Source of the DNA: Moringa oleifera
Lineage: Eukaryota > Streptophyta > Magnoliopsida > Brassicales > Moringaceae
Direction of reading: 5' to 3'
Assembly (NCBI GenBank): GCA_021397835.1
Contig: JAJFZO010000355.1
Coordinates: forward strand, 24,967 to 88,966
Length of the DNA stretch: 64,000 bases
This document shows positions 34,371 to 45,874 of the stretch, one piece after another. Numbering within the stretch: position 1 is the stretch's first letter; every line of letters starts with the position of its first letter. The position numbers were made by a program, and so were the translations under genes. The notes under the pieces are model-generated. The model worked only from the letters and a program-made list of their open reading frames with translations. It was not told the origin of the DNA and did no database searches.

Positions 34371-34698
34371 AGGTGGTACTATATTAGCATGGAACACTGT
34401 TTCGAATAGAAATGATATAACTTTGTTGAAATTTTTTTTGAAAGTACCAATAACAAGTTCGAATAGATTTGAATAAAAATAAGACACAAAAAGCTCACCA
34501 CCAAGTTTAATACCAAAGAGATAAAGAAAATCATCACGTTAAAGACAATGAACCAGAATAAAGAAATCTAATAACTCACTGTTTACCACTTAAAAAATTA
34601 CAGATAGGCACCACTCTAAGAGATATAGAGAGGTTTCTCATCACTTAAAGGCTCCTAACCAAAGAGATACAAAGATAAAAGCGAGAACCCAAAGAGTA
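34371..34698 (-). mobile_element. Partial LTR (3' half, minus strand)
   Basis: About 330 bp. It starts GGTACTATATTAGCATGGAA (the usual LTR end) and matches through GAGAACCCAAAGAGT, then breaks into telomere-like repeats of the other strand. The 5' half is missing. Confidence 0.78.
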
Positions 34699-35302
34699 CA
34701 GATGTGCTAGATCTTAGACTTTATGCTGTAAACCACAAACCCTAGACTATAAACCCTAACAACCTAAAACCCCAAAACACTAAAAGTTTAGGTCTTAGAC
34801 CCAAGACTCTTAATCGTAAAACCTTAAACCTTAACCATAGATCCTAAAACCATAGATCTTAGACCCCAAAGCTAAAACATTAGATATGATACTCTAAAGC
34901 CCTATATTCTTCATCCAAAAACCTTAGACCCTAAACTCGAGGCCTTAAACCCTACATCTTAGGCCTCAAAACTTAAAAACTAAAACTCAAACCCTTGAGC
35001 CTAGATTACCGACTCTATACCGTGATCTTAAAAACCAAAACCAAAAACTCTAAATCTAAAACTTTAGAAACATAAACTGTAAACTCTAGACCTTGGGTCC
35101 TAAATCCCTAAAATCATAAAACCCTAGACCCTGGACCATAGAACCTAAAACCTAAAACCCTAGATCATAAACCTAAGACCTTAAAATCCCAAAGCCCTAG
35201 AGCCCTAAGACTTGGACCCTAGACCCTAAACTTAAAGCCCTAGTACCTGGACCCTAATTTGTAAGTAATAGACCCTATACCCTAATACCTAAACTCTAGA
35301 TT
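34699..35302 (+). repeat. Telomere-like block, CCCTAAA strand
   Basis: About 600 bp of CCCTAAA/CCCTAGA-type repeats (the GA variant mirrors TCTAGGG on the other strand). It lies between two LTR fragments of opposite orientation. Confidence 0.9.
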
Positions 35303-35630
35303 CCATGTGTTAGTATATATTTTCATGCTTTAGAATTAGAAAGAAGCTTAGAATTTAACTGAATTTGTAGTAACTTTTTGACTTCTATCTTTTATCCCTA
35401 TATAAAATAGTAAGAAACAACTATGTATATTTTAGGGATTTTTGTATCTTTTTTTGTTGTCTTTTGGTTATGACATTTTGTATCCCTTTGATATTAAACT
35501 TGATGGTGAGCCTTTTATTTCAATTTTTATTCAAATCTATTTGAACTTGTTCTTGTGCTTTTGGTCAAGTTTCTAACAAAGTTCTATAATTTCCATTCTA
35601 AATATTGTTCCATCATGACACAATACTGAT

Positions 35631-35642
35631 TAGTATCAAAGC
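35631..35642 (+). other. Retroelement primer-binding site, degenerate
   Basis: TAGTATCAAAGC lies just after the LTR end and before the gag start. It differs by two bases from TGGTATCAGAGC, the site complementary to initiator Met tRNA used by many plant LTR elements. Confidence 0.65.
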
Positions 35643-35652
35643 ATCAGGTATC

Positions 35653-36694
35653 ATGGCAAGATGAAATAGAAAAGAAGTTGCTGATAAAAGAAGTAAACAC
35701 GATGATGATGTCACCTGTGGGGTTGCAACTAGAACGATCGAAGCATAGATAACATGAAAAGGATGCAATCATTAAGGAACTCAGGGACGTAATAATCAGT
35801 GAGAGACTTGGGTAGTTATCGTGAAAGGAATAGAGAACAAGATTATGACAAAACATGCAAAACCTAAAATTTGACAGCTCAAGAGTTCGAAGATAAAACC
35901 TGCGTTGATAATTTTTTTTTATTGGCTTAATACAATAGAAAGAATAGTTGAGTTTTATGAACTACTAAAACATAAGAAAGTAAAGTCAGTTGCACTCAAA
36001 CTCAAAAAGAATGCATCTTTTTGGAGGGAAAGAGTTAATTCTTAGCCTACTCTCCAAAGCAAGGTGGTGTCAAATGGGCAAGAAAATGGTGAAGGATCTC
36101 CTGCCAACAAGCAAACATCCAATTCTTCTACAACAAGTGGTAGGAAATGTTTCTAATGCCATGGTTTTGAGCATACTACTTCTCATTGTCTAAATAGAAA
36201 GATTATTACTTTAGTTAAGGATGTTAGTGATGGAGAAGAAGATAAAAGTAACAATGATCTAGAACATGATGGTAATGAGGATGAGATGACCTATGCTAAT
36301 CATGGTATGTCCATTGTAGTGCATCGTAACTTGAAAGTGTCCAAAGTGACAGAGGATTAAAGTTGGGTAAGAAAGAATGTGTTTCACACTAAATCTACTT
36401 TTCATGGCTGGGCATACTTAATGATTATTGACAGTGACAGCTTTAAAACAAGATATTCATGGAGATGGTGTAAAGATACTATTCCACATCTCAATCCTTA
36501 CCAATTGTGTTGGTTGCAAAAAAAGAGTGAAATTAAAGTGACTAAAAAAGATGTTTAATTTCATTTTCTATTAGAAAGACTTATAAAGATGAAGTATAGT
36601 GTGATGTTGCTCTTATGGATACTAGCCATTTGTTATATGGTAGACCTTGGCTATAGATGCTTGTCATTTATTATTAGGTAAAAGGGTGTAATTT
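35653..36694 (+). pseudogene. gag-protease remnant with internal deletion
   Basis: It starts ATGGCAAGATGA (MAR then stop), followed by gag-like readings in mixed frames: IERIVEFYELLKHKKVKSV, LKLKKNASFW, then a jump (the capsid C-terminal region is missing) to KQTSNSS, a knuckle relic CHGFEHTTSHCLNRK (last part of the CCHC box), EHDGNEDEMTYANHGMSIVV and protease IIDSDSF where DSG is expected. After that PYQLCWLQK marks the end of the protease region. Confidence 0.8.
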
Positions 36695-38194
36695 TTTATA
36701 CGGTCCAATTAAATATTAAGCATAACTAATGCTGAAACACAATTAAATGTTGAGTCAAATTAATTATTACATTTAATTATTAGACTTAATTAAATCTTAA
36801 GCTATATTTTATTAACCCAATTTAAGTTATAGGCCCAATTATTAAGATTCAATTATTTATTAAGTTAAATTTATAATACACTCAACTTTTAATTAGACCC
36901 AATCAAATGTTAAGCTTAATTAATTGTTAAGCACAATAAATTGATGGGCACAATTAATTATTAACCTCAATTATATGTTTGACCCCATTAAATATTAGAT
37001 CCAATTAATATTCTGATCTAATTAATAATTTTAGGTCCAATTAATTATTTATGATATAATTTAGCATAAGTTCAATTGCAGTTTAGGTTCAATTATATCT
37101 CAGCTCCATACATTCCTAAGTTCAATTATACACAGGGTTCATGCACACTAAACTCAATTATATTTTTTACTCAATTAAATCTTAGACTTAGTTATATTTT
37201 AGGACCAATTATTTATTAGTCATTTACTCAATTATAAATTAAGCCTAATTATTTATTAGACCTAAATATATAATAAACTCAATTTTTTATTAGATTTGAT
37301 TAAAAATTAGGCCCAATTAATGTTTTCTTAAAGCTAAATCTTAGGCTAAATTAATTATTAAGATCAATTAGTTGTGAGGCCAAACTATAAACTCATCTAC
37401 ATCTCAAGGCCAATTGTATATTATACCCAGTTAATCATTGAGATCTGATATCTTTAGACTTAGTTACTTATTAGATTCAGTTATTTATATAGTTGAACTT
37501 TTAACCAAGTTTAATTAATTTTTAGACTCAATTAAATGTTAAGCAAATTATTTGCTGGGTTCAATAAATAATTAAGCTCACTTTCCTTTTAACTCCAACA
37601 TTTTATTAAGCATACTTACATATTAGGCCTAATTAATTTAATAACCTAATTTACATATTAAGCTAATCTTTTTTTAAATACAAGTAAATTTTAGACTCAA
37701 TTAATAATTTAACCCAATGAATTGATAGAATGAATGAATTATTAAGTTAAATTAATTGTTTGGCTCAATTGCATATTAAGCTCAATTATTCATTTGATGC
37801 AATTAATTTGGATATGATCATATCTTAGACTCAATTAGTTATTAGCTCCATTATATCTTAAGTTCAATTATAATTTGGATACGATTATATTTTAGACTCA
37901 ATTCATTTGTAAGCTTTTTGTATGAGGGTTCAAGCCTACTATGCCAAATAATATCTTAAGATCTATTAGATTTTAGAACCAATTATATTTTGGGCATAAG
38001 TATTTATTTATCTCACTTCATTCTCGGACTCAATTATAAATTAAGCCACTAACTATTTATTAAACTTGATTTTATATCAAACTCAATCTTCAATTAGACT
38101 TAACTAAATCTTATGTGCAATCAATTCTTAGTCACAATTTAATATTAATTGTTAAACTTAATTACATCTTAAATCTAATTACATCTGAAATCAA
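36695..38194. repeat. Degenerate ~16-bp minisatellite, block 2
   Basis: Same repeat as 16825-19445 (units built on GCCCAATTAATTATTA and GACTCAATTATATCTTA). The part from 37623 on is the left end of the 8.9-kb tandem unit. Confidence 0.75.
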
Positions 38195-39737
38195 GTAAAT
38201 CATCTTGAATCAAAAATTATAGAGCTGACAATGATACATATTAGTCAACTAAATTTTTTAAAATAAACTATTTAAATTTAGAATTAAAGTTTTCTTTTGT
38301 TCCTGCACTTGGTTGGTATTCACGTGAATAAGCAAAACTAAATCAAGCTGGCAAGCAATATAATTAAAAATTAATTATAGAAAACACATTATTTTCTATT
38401 ATACTATGGATGAAGATGGCTTCTCATGATTTTTTCCTTAATACATCAACATTCTTAAAATAAAATCCAAAAAATATTTGATAAAAATTAAATGAAAAGA
38501 AAAACCATAATAGTACTTGCTTCTCACACATCTTCTTCAATGTATTTCACATGTAAGTATCATATAAGCAATACTTTATTTTTATTATGTTTATAGTGTA
38601 TGATTGAGAAAAAGGTTAACATTTAACCAAATGTCATAATACAATGAATAATTCAACATAGAATATAATCAAAATTTTCTGTCTTTTAATATTATCATTG
38701 CAAATTATTGAAAGTGTGAAGATTCAAATTCAAATCTACTCATTGAGAATAGTAATAATATAATAATAGTGATGATAACAATAAAGATAATTTTAATAAT
38801 TAGAATAAAAAATTATAATTATAATAACAATAATTGAAATAAAATAAAATTTTAAATAGAATATTAAAAATTTTAGCAAAATAAAATAAGATTTTCATTA
38901 ACAATGAAAAATAGAAAAATTAAAATTAAGGAGACATGAAGTAAAATTTTGAAAATAAAAAAGTGGTGAAATAAAAAATTACACAAAAATTTAAAAAACC
39001 AAAATATTTTTAAAAAATTAAAAATACAAAATAAAACAAACAAAAAAAAAAGATCTCCATTTCTCTTACTATTTTCTTTAACAATCATTTATTTAACATT
39101 AATTTATCATAAAATAATTTAAATAAAAACTAAACATATAAATGAAAAAAATTAAAAAGGGATTCTATCTTTCTCTTAGTGTTTTTTACAACGATGATTT
39201 TTTAATTAGAAAAAGTATGATAAGAGATTTTTCTTTCTGACATACAGTGCTCATTTTCCTCAATCACAACGGCACCAAGTATTTCTTAAACTCAGATAAA
39301 GATAAAGAAAAATTGAGAATATGCATTTCTCTTTCAATTCATCCCTTAATTGTCAACTCACCATTATTACGTTACGACTTCTTCATGTCAATCACCGAGG
39401 ACACCCACCATAAGGTCAGTTATTCTTTTGATCCATCAATAATTTATCCTTTATCTCTCTATAAGTTATGATTATAGTAGAGACCACCACATTACGGTGT
39501 TGACCGCCAAGATCCTAAGGACCACTTTACAATTGTCTTGAGAAATACATTATAGATTTCTTTTTTCAAGATCAAACATTTTTTCTATCTCATTAATTTA
39601 TGTGAATAAATTTATATATATGAATTGGATTGATTTGGGAAACGTATTTTTAGTTTTATGTCATATATAGATTTGTACCGCAAAATAAAAAAAGTCAATG
39701 TGGAAGATGGATCGATTTGCAATATAGTTTTTTCCGT
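38195..39737. repeat. Module M, copy 3 (in tandem unit 1)
   Basis: Collinear with 26985-28540 of copy 2 (GTTGGTATTCACGTGAATAA, short AAT/GATGAT tract, CCTAAGGACCACTTTACAAT) but stops at GTTTTTTCCGTTTTAG. The last ~390 bp of the module are replaced by a TTTAGGG-type array. Confidence 0.75.
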
Positions 39738-40525
39738 TTTAGAACTAAGGTCTAGGGTTTGGGGTCTAAGTTGTATAGTTTATGGTTCAAATGTCCATGA
39801 TCTAGGGTTTTGTGGTCTAAAGGTTAGGGTTTTAGGGTTTAGAGTTTTATGGTTTTATATTCAAAGTCTAAGTTTTAGGTTTATGAGTCTTAGGTAGGAT
39901 TTAGAGTTTTATGGTTTTAAGTCTAAGGTCTAGGTTTATAACTCTAAGGTTTAGGGCTTAAGGTTTGTGATCTAGGTTCTAAGGTCTAAAGTTTTGAGAT
40001 TTTAAGGTTTCAGGGTTTTAGAAACTAAGTCTATGATCTAAGCTATGGGGTGAATGTTTTAGGATTCCAACTTTTAAGGTTTTAGGTTTAAGCTCCAAGG
40101 TATAGATTAGGTCTAGGGTCTAGTCCATGATTAAAGGTTTAGAATCTAAGGTCTAAGGTTTAGGAATTTAGGCTTTGTTTAGGGTTTAGAGATCCCTAAT
40201 CTAGGATGTAAGGCCCAAATTTTAGAATTGAGGAATTAGGGACTAAGGTCCAAGGTTTAGGCTTTAGCGCCAAGGATCAAGGGTCTAGGTTTATTGTCTT
40301 AGTGTCTATTATCTAAGGTTTAAAGGTTATAGGGTCTAGTATTACAATCTAAGGCCTAAGTTTTAGAGTTTTTAAGTTTGTAGGTCTAGGGTCTATAGTC
40401 TAACATGTTGGGTGTAGGGTCTAGTGTCTAAGTTAATATGTCATAGATCTAGGTCCTTGGTTTTGGGGTTTAGAAGGTTTAAGGCCTAGGGTTTAGGTCT
40501 ATGGGTTATAGTTTAGGGTTTAGGC
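39738..40525 (-). repeat. Telomere-like block, TTTAGGG strand (unit 1)
   Basis: About 790 bp of TCTAAGG/TTTAGGG-type repeats. Parts are close to the array at 31400-32000 (the GGTGAATGTTTTAGGATTCC and GGCTTTGTTTAGGGTTTAG words), so this block derives from the same parent array. Confidence 0.9.
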
Positions 40526-41175
40526 TGATACTAAATTTTGATGAAACATTATTTAGAATGAAAATAATGTAATTTTGTTGAAAATTTTGTTTATAAAGTA
40601 CAAGCATATGTTTGAATAGATTGCGTGAAAATAAAAGATAAAAGGCTCACCACTCACAAGGTTACTAAAGAGATACAGAAAATCACTACCCTAAGGACAA
40701 TGATAAGGATACAAAAACCTCATAACCCATCACTCACAGGGTTACATATGGGCATCACCCTAAGAGATACAGGGATGTTTCTTACTACTTAATGGTTCTG
40801 AACCGAAGAGATACAGCGGTGAAAGAAAAAAGTCATCGAGCTTCTACATATACAATTAAAGTCTAAGCTACCCTCAATATCTAAAGCATTAAAATAAATA
40901 TTAGTGCATGAAACAACGTTCCATTCTTTGGGTCTTCAAAAAATAATTAAGTTTTTACTAATAACTAGCTCATTTAATGCATTTGTTTGAAAAAAATAAA
41001 TGGATTTAGCAGGTTGAAATAACTCTCTCATGAAAATTATTAAGATGCATACCAATTACCTACAACTAAAGAAGCATCAGTAACTTCCTTTCTTTAAAAT
41101 CTTCTAAGGTGCATACCAATTGTCCATCACATAGCATCATGGGCTGAATTTGGTAACATAGGCACTCTTGTCTCA
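40526..41175 (-). mobile_element. Solo LTR (minus strand, unit 1)
   Basis: 650 bp, TG..CA ended, inserted in TTTAGGG-type repeats. Landmarks are CAAGGTTACTAAAGAGATAC, AAGTCTAAGCTACCCTCAAT and ATAGCATCATGGGCTGAATT. No internal element sequence adjoins it. Confidence 0.82.
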
Positions 41176-41957
41176 ATGATGTATGGTCTAGGGCTCAAGC
41201 TCTAAGGTGTAGGATCTATGGTGTAGGGTCTGGGCTTTATAGTTTGAAGTCCAGAGCATGAGAATTTAGGGGTCTAGAGTCCAAGGTTGAATGGTCAAGG
41301 GGAGAGTGGTTTGGAGTCTAGATTTTAAGGTATAAGAGTTAAGGGTCTAAAGTTTAAGGTTCAAGGTTGAATGATTACGGTTGAAAGGTCTAGGGTGATA
41401 CCATATTATCATGGAAGAGTGTCTAACCTTAACCTTAAATCCTAAACCACTTAAACACTTACATTCAACCCTAAACACTAAACCAATTAAACACTTACTT
41501 TAAATCCTAAACCTTAAATCATAAATGCTAAATATTGAACTCTAAATCTCAAACACTTAACTATCCTGAAACCTTAAACCAAAAACCCTAAATCCTAAAC
41601 ATAGATTCTTAAACCCATAACTCCAAACCTTAAGTTTTAAACCCTAAACTTTAAATCGTAACCCACAAATCATTAATATTGACTACTAAACCCTAAGCCC
41701 TAAATTCTAAAGTTTAAACCTTACAATATAAGATTTGGCATTCAGGGATTCGGATTTCGGCTTAAAGAGTTTGTGTTTAGAGTTTAAGTATTAGGATCTA
41801 AGGTTCAGGGCTTAAGATTTAGTTTTTAAGGTTTAGTGTGTTACAGTTAGAGTTTACAGGTTAGGATTCAAGGCTTAGAGGTTATGGATTGAGAGTTTCA
41901 GCTTATGGTTTAAGAGATAGGATTTAGGCATTTTGGTTTTTGGGTGTAAGGGTTACA
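41176..41957. repeat. Telomere-like blocks with three strand senses and an LTR scar (unit 1)
   Basis: TTTAGGG sense at 41176-41395, a 28-bp LTR-end scrap at 41396-41423 (TGATACCATATTATCATGGA), CCCTAAA sense at 41424-41722, and TTTAGGG sense again at 41723-41957. Confidence 0.85.
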
Positions 41958-42094
41958 TGATACCATATTTTGAAGGAACAATATTAGGTTAGGTTCAATT
42001 AATTATTAAGCTCAATTATATCTTAAGTATAATATTTTATTTGGCTTAATCACATATTAATATCAAATATTTATTAGCTCAATTATAACCATCA
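41958..42094. repeat. LTR-end scrap joined to minisatellite (unit 1)
   Basis: TGATACCATATTTTGAAGGA (LTR 3' end on the minus strand, about 28 bp) runs straight into ~16-bp minisatellite units (TTCAATTAATTATTAAGCTC) and then into gag/protease remnant. Confidence 0.7.
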
Positions 42095-42975
42095 TACAGC
42101 ACTTTCCTATTATATTGTCAAGGTCCACCCAATAGCAAATGACTAGCATTTATAACCAAGGCCTACCCTATAATAAATGGCAAGCATCCATAGGAGTAGC
42201 ATCTCACCCAACTTTCATCGTTTGTCACCTTGGCACATTTTCAAGTTATGTTGCACTACAATGGACATATCGTGATCAGCATATATCATCTCATCCTCAT
42301 TACCATCATGTTCTAGATCATTATTATCTTCATCATCTTCTCCATTACTAACATCATTAAACTAAAGTAACAATCCTTCTATTCAGACAATAAGAAGCAA
42401 TATGCCCAAAATCATGACATTTAAAGTATTTCCTCCACCTTGTGCAGGAGAATTGGATGTTTGCTTGCTGCCAAGAGATCCTTCACCATTTTCTTGCCCT
42501 TTTGACATTGCCTTGCTTAGAAGAGCAGGCTTGGAGTTAACTCTCTTTGATTACACATATTTGGAACCATACCATAATTCCTTTTCAAACTTCTGTTGCT
42601 TCTTAGTTTTTAAAGTCAATTTACACACATCATTTAATGACCAATATGACAGAAGTTTAACCACTTTAGAAATCTCATATTTCACACTCTCAAAGTATCT
42701 ACCAATGGTTTGCTCCTCTAGTTCTACAAGCTTTCCGTTAGCATCAAATTCTACTGCATACTCCTCTACCAATAAGAAGCAATATGCCCAAAACCATGAC
42801 ATTTGAAAGCATTTCCTTCAACCTAGTGTAGAAAAATTGTTTTCTTGCTACCAAGAGATCCTTCACCAATTTCTTGCCCCTTTAACACCAACTTGCTTAA
42901 GAGAGTAGGCTTGGAACACTTGTTGAATGCACATCTTTGGAACCATACTATGATCCCTTGTCAAACTTGCAAATT
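42095..42975 (-). pseudogene. gag fragment with internal duplication (unit 1)
   Basis: Minus-strand gag C-terminal half. The longest open piece (42802-42551) reads EEYAVEFDANGKLVELEEQT, IGRYFESVKYEISKVVKL and LNDVCKLTLKTKKQQKFEKE, then a serine/proline linker (GSKQTSNSPAQG), a knuckle relic, EHDGNEDEMIYADHDMSIVV and a protease-side tail. A ~382-bp shift repeats the knuckle-linker segment (CAATAAGAAGCAATATGCCC at 42388 and 42770), so the knuckle end occurs both before and after the gag body. Start codon, capsid N-terminus and protease are missing. The plus-strand 134-codon frame here is a shadow. Confidence 0.8.
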
Positions 42976-43852
42976 ATACTAGTGCATGGGATATAAGGTT
43001 TAGACATTAGAGTATATGGTCTATTACTTACAAATTAGGGTCTAGGTTTTTGCGCTTTAGGTTTAGCGTCTAGGGTCCACATTTTAGGGCTCTAGGATTA
43101 TGGGATTTTAGGGTCTTCAGTCTATGATCTAGGGTTTTAGGTTTTAGGGCCCAAGGTTTCATGGTTTTATGATTTTAAAGATTTAGGACTTAGGGTCAAG
43201 AGTTTATGGTTTCGAAGGTCTTAGGTTTAGAGTTTTTGAGTCTAAGGTGCATGACCTATGTTTTAGGTTTTAGGATTTCAAGGTTTAGGATATAATGTTA
43301 GGTTTCTAAGGTCTTGGGTCAAAATTATGGTCAAAGTTCTTGGGTTAACGTTTTAAGTTTTTGTTTTTAAGGTTTTCATCTTTAGGATTTTAAGGTCTAG
43401 TGTCTAGAGTTTTAAGATTTTATGATTTAGAGTTTCAGGTCATGGTCTAGGGTCTATAGTTTAGGGTTTAGGTTTCTAAGGTCATGGTTTTGGGTTCGTA
43501 ATCTAGGCTCTAGGGTTTAAGTTTTACTTTTTTGGATTTATGGCCCAAGATCTAGGGTTTAAGTTCTTGGGTTTTAAGGTCTGAGGTCTAAAGTTTAAGG
43601 TCTAGGATTTTGGAACTATGAATCTGAGGCTTTAAGGTATCATGTCTAGTGTTAAAAAGCTTTGAGGGAGCTAAGATCTATGTTTGTAGGGTTTAAAGGT
43701 TTAAGGTTTTACGGTTAGAGTCTTGGGTCTAAGACATAAGGCTTTAGTGTTTTTGGGTTTTGGGATTTTAAGGTTTGTAGTCTAGGGTTTTAAGATCTAG
43801 GGTCTAATAATTTACAGTGTAGCATCTAGGATCTAGCATGCTTGTGTCACGC
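42976..43852 (-). repeat. Telomere-like block, TTTAGGG strand (unit 1)
   Basis: About 870 bp of TCTAGGG/TTTAGGG/TTTTAGG repeats between the gag fragment and a partial LTR. Confidence 0.9.
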
Positions 43853-44162
43853 TTTGGGTTCTCTCTTTTATCTTTGTATCTCTTTGGTTAAAAGTCATTG
43901 AGTGGTAAGAAACTTCTTTATATCTCTTAGAATGGTGCCCATCTGTAACCTTTCGAGTGATGAATTATGAGACTTCTTTATCCTTGTTTATTATTCTTAG
44001 GGCGGTAATTTTCTTTATCCATTCGGTATTAAACTTGGTGACCTTTTTTTCCCCTTATTTTCATTCAAATTTGTTTGAACTTGTGCTTGATATTTTCAAA
44101 AAAATTTATAACAAAGTTATATCATTTCCATTCCAAACATTATTCCATCATAACGTAATATC
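43853..44162 (+). mobile_element. Partial LTR (3' half, plus strand, unit 1)
   Basis: Starts inside the LTR at TTTGGGTTCTCTCTTTTATC and ends near TTATTCCATCATAACG. It breaks at nearly the same internal point (AACCCAAAGAG) as the minus copy at 34371-34698. Confidence 0.8.
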
Positions 44163-44397
44163 CCTTAGGCCCTACCACCCTAATCTTTCAACCTTAAACC
44201 TTAAATGTTAGAATCCTAAACTTTAGACCCTTGACTATTATATCCTAAAATCTAAACTCCAAACCTTAAAATTCTAGACCTTTTACCATTCAACCCTGCA
44301 CTCTAAACCCTTAGACGGTTATGCTCTAGACTATAAAGTGTAGACCATATATCATAGACCCTATAACCTATAACTTGAACCCTAAACCCAAAATTAT
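44163..44397 (+). repeat. Telomere-like block, CCCTAAA strand (unit 1)
   Basis: About 235 bp of CCCTAAA/CCTTAGA-type repeats between two plus-strand LTR copies. Confidence 0.85.
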
Positions 44398-45052
44398 TAA
44401 TACAGGAGTGTCTATGTTACCATATTCAACCCATAATACTATGTGATGAACAGTTGGTATGTACCTTGGAGGATTTTCACGGGAGGAAGTTATGGAAGCT
44501 TCCTTTGTGATGGGTAGTTGGCATGCACCTTCGCAATTTCCAAGGAAAAGTTATTTCAACTTACTTGACTCCTTCTATTTTTGTCAAACAAATGCATGTA
44601 ATAAGCTAATTATTAGTAAAAACTTAATTATTTTTTTCAAAGACCTAAAGCATGAATGGTTGATTTCATGTAATAGTATTTTTTGATGCTTTAGACATTG
44701 AAGGTAACTTAAACTTTGATTGTATGTGCAGATTCTGCTCTTTTATTTCTCTCTTTCATCTTTGTGTCTCTTTGGTTTAGAGCCATTGAATGGTAAGAAA
44801 TATCTCTGTATCTCTTAGGCGGTGCTCATTTGTAACCCTGTGAGTGGTGGTTTGTGACGTTTTCATATCCTTATTTATTTTCCTTAAGATAATAATTTTT
44901 TGTATCACTTTGGCAATCCTATGAGTGGTGAGCTTTTTATCTTCTATTTTCATTCAAAGATGATGGAATATGTGCTTGTACTTTATAAACAAATTTTTCG
45001 ACAAAGATACATTATTTCAATCCAAATATTGTTCCATCATAATACTGTATCA
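44398..45052 (+). mobile_element. Solo LTR (plus strand, unit 1)
   Basis: About 655 bp. It starts near ATACAGGAGTGTCTATGTTA (leading TG decayed), carries GGTATGTACCTTGGAGGATT, AAAAACTTAATTATTTTTTT and CATTCAAAGATGATGGAATA, and ends TTCCATCATAATACTGTATCA. CCCTAAA-type repeats flank both ends. The 75-codon frame inside is noncoding LTR. Confidence 0.82.
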
Positions 45053-45874
45053 CCATAGACCCTTTCTCTAAACCATAAACAATCAAGACCTCAGATTTAA
45101 GACCCATTAACTTGGACAGTAGACCTTACACCCCACACCTTAGACCCTAGAGCTTAGACTCCAAAACCCTAAAACTCTTCAGACCCTAATACTTGACCCT
45201 ACAACCTTTAAACTGTAGATATAAACCTAAATACCCTAAATCCTAGATCCTAAACCCATACACCCTCAATCCTTAAAACTTGAACCCTAGATCTTAGATG
45301 CTAGATTTTAAACCATAGATCCTTGACACTAAACCCTATGCCTTGGACCTTAGTCCTTAATTTCCCAATGCTAAAACCTTAGATCCTTGGTCCTATACCT
45401 GTAAAGCCTAGACAAAAGCTTGAATTCCTAAACCTTAGACCCTTGATTCCAAACTTTAGATCATAGACCCTAAAACTTGTAGCCTGTGAACCAAATCTAC
45501 ATCTTGGAGCTTAAGCAATAAACCTTTGAGTTGGAATCCTAGACCATAAACCTTAGGCCCTAGACCTGAGACCTTAAAGCCTTTAGACCATAGACCTAAA
45601 GCCATAAAACTATAAACTCTAAAATTCTAAATCTTAGACCTTAGTGCTTACGGGTTATGGTTTACGATGTAGCGTTTAGCATTAAGGTTCAAGGTTCAAG
45701 GTTTAGGGCTAAAGATTTAATGTTTATGGTTTATGATTCAGGGATTAGTGTTTAGTGTGTTGTGTTTAAAGTTTACGGGTTAGGATTAAGGGTTTAGAGA
45801 TTTTGGATTAATAGTTTGAGCTTATGGTTCAAGGGTAGGATTTAAGCATTTTGATTTCGGGTTTAGGTGTTAGG
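45053..45874. repeat. Telomere-like blocks, CCCTAAA then TTTAGGG (unit 1)
   Basis: CCCTAAA/CCCTAGA sense from 45053 to about 45643 and TTTAGGG/TTCAAGG sense from 45644 to 45874. The switch lies around CTTAGTGCTTACGGGTTATG. Confidence 0.88.

Larger units (their letters stand above)
35303..36694 (+). mobile_element. LTR end, primer-binding site and broken gag (plus strand)
   Basis: Plus-strand start of an element of the same family: LTR 3' half (35303-35622), a primer-binding-like site, and gag from ATG 35653 with internal deletion, zinc-knuckle relic and protease start. It breaks off at about 36694 into minisatellite. This copy fixes the polarity of the LTRs found elsewhere. Confidence 0.82.

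Noticed and set aside
14739..35302. CRISPR-like array
   Set aside because: The repeats are 7-bp telomere-like or ~16-bp minisatellite units without constant repeats and unique spacers, and the window is plant nuclear DNA.
39658..39897. 79-codon frame conserved in all three tandem units
   Set aside because: It runs from the end of module M into TTTAGGG-type repeats. Conservation reflects the young age of the tandem copies, not selection.
42402..42806. Plus-strand 134-codon frame repeated in unit 2
   Set aside because: It is the antisense shadow of the gag fragment, whose minus-strand reading matches gag motifs. It is also destroyed in unit 3.
44459..44686. 75-codon frame conserved in all three tandem units
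   Set aside because: It lies wholly inside a solo LTR, and other LTR copies do not keep the frame.
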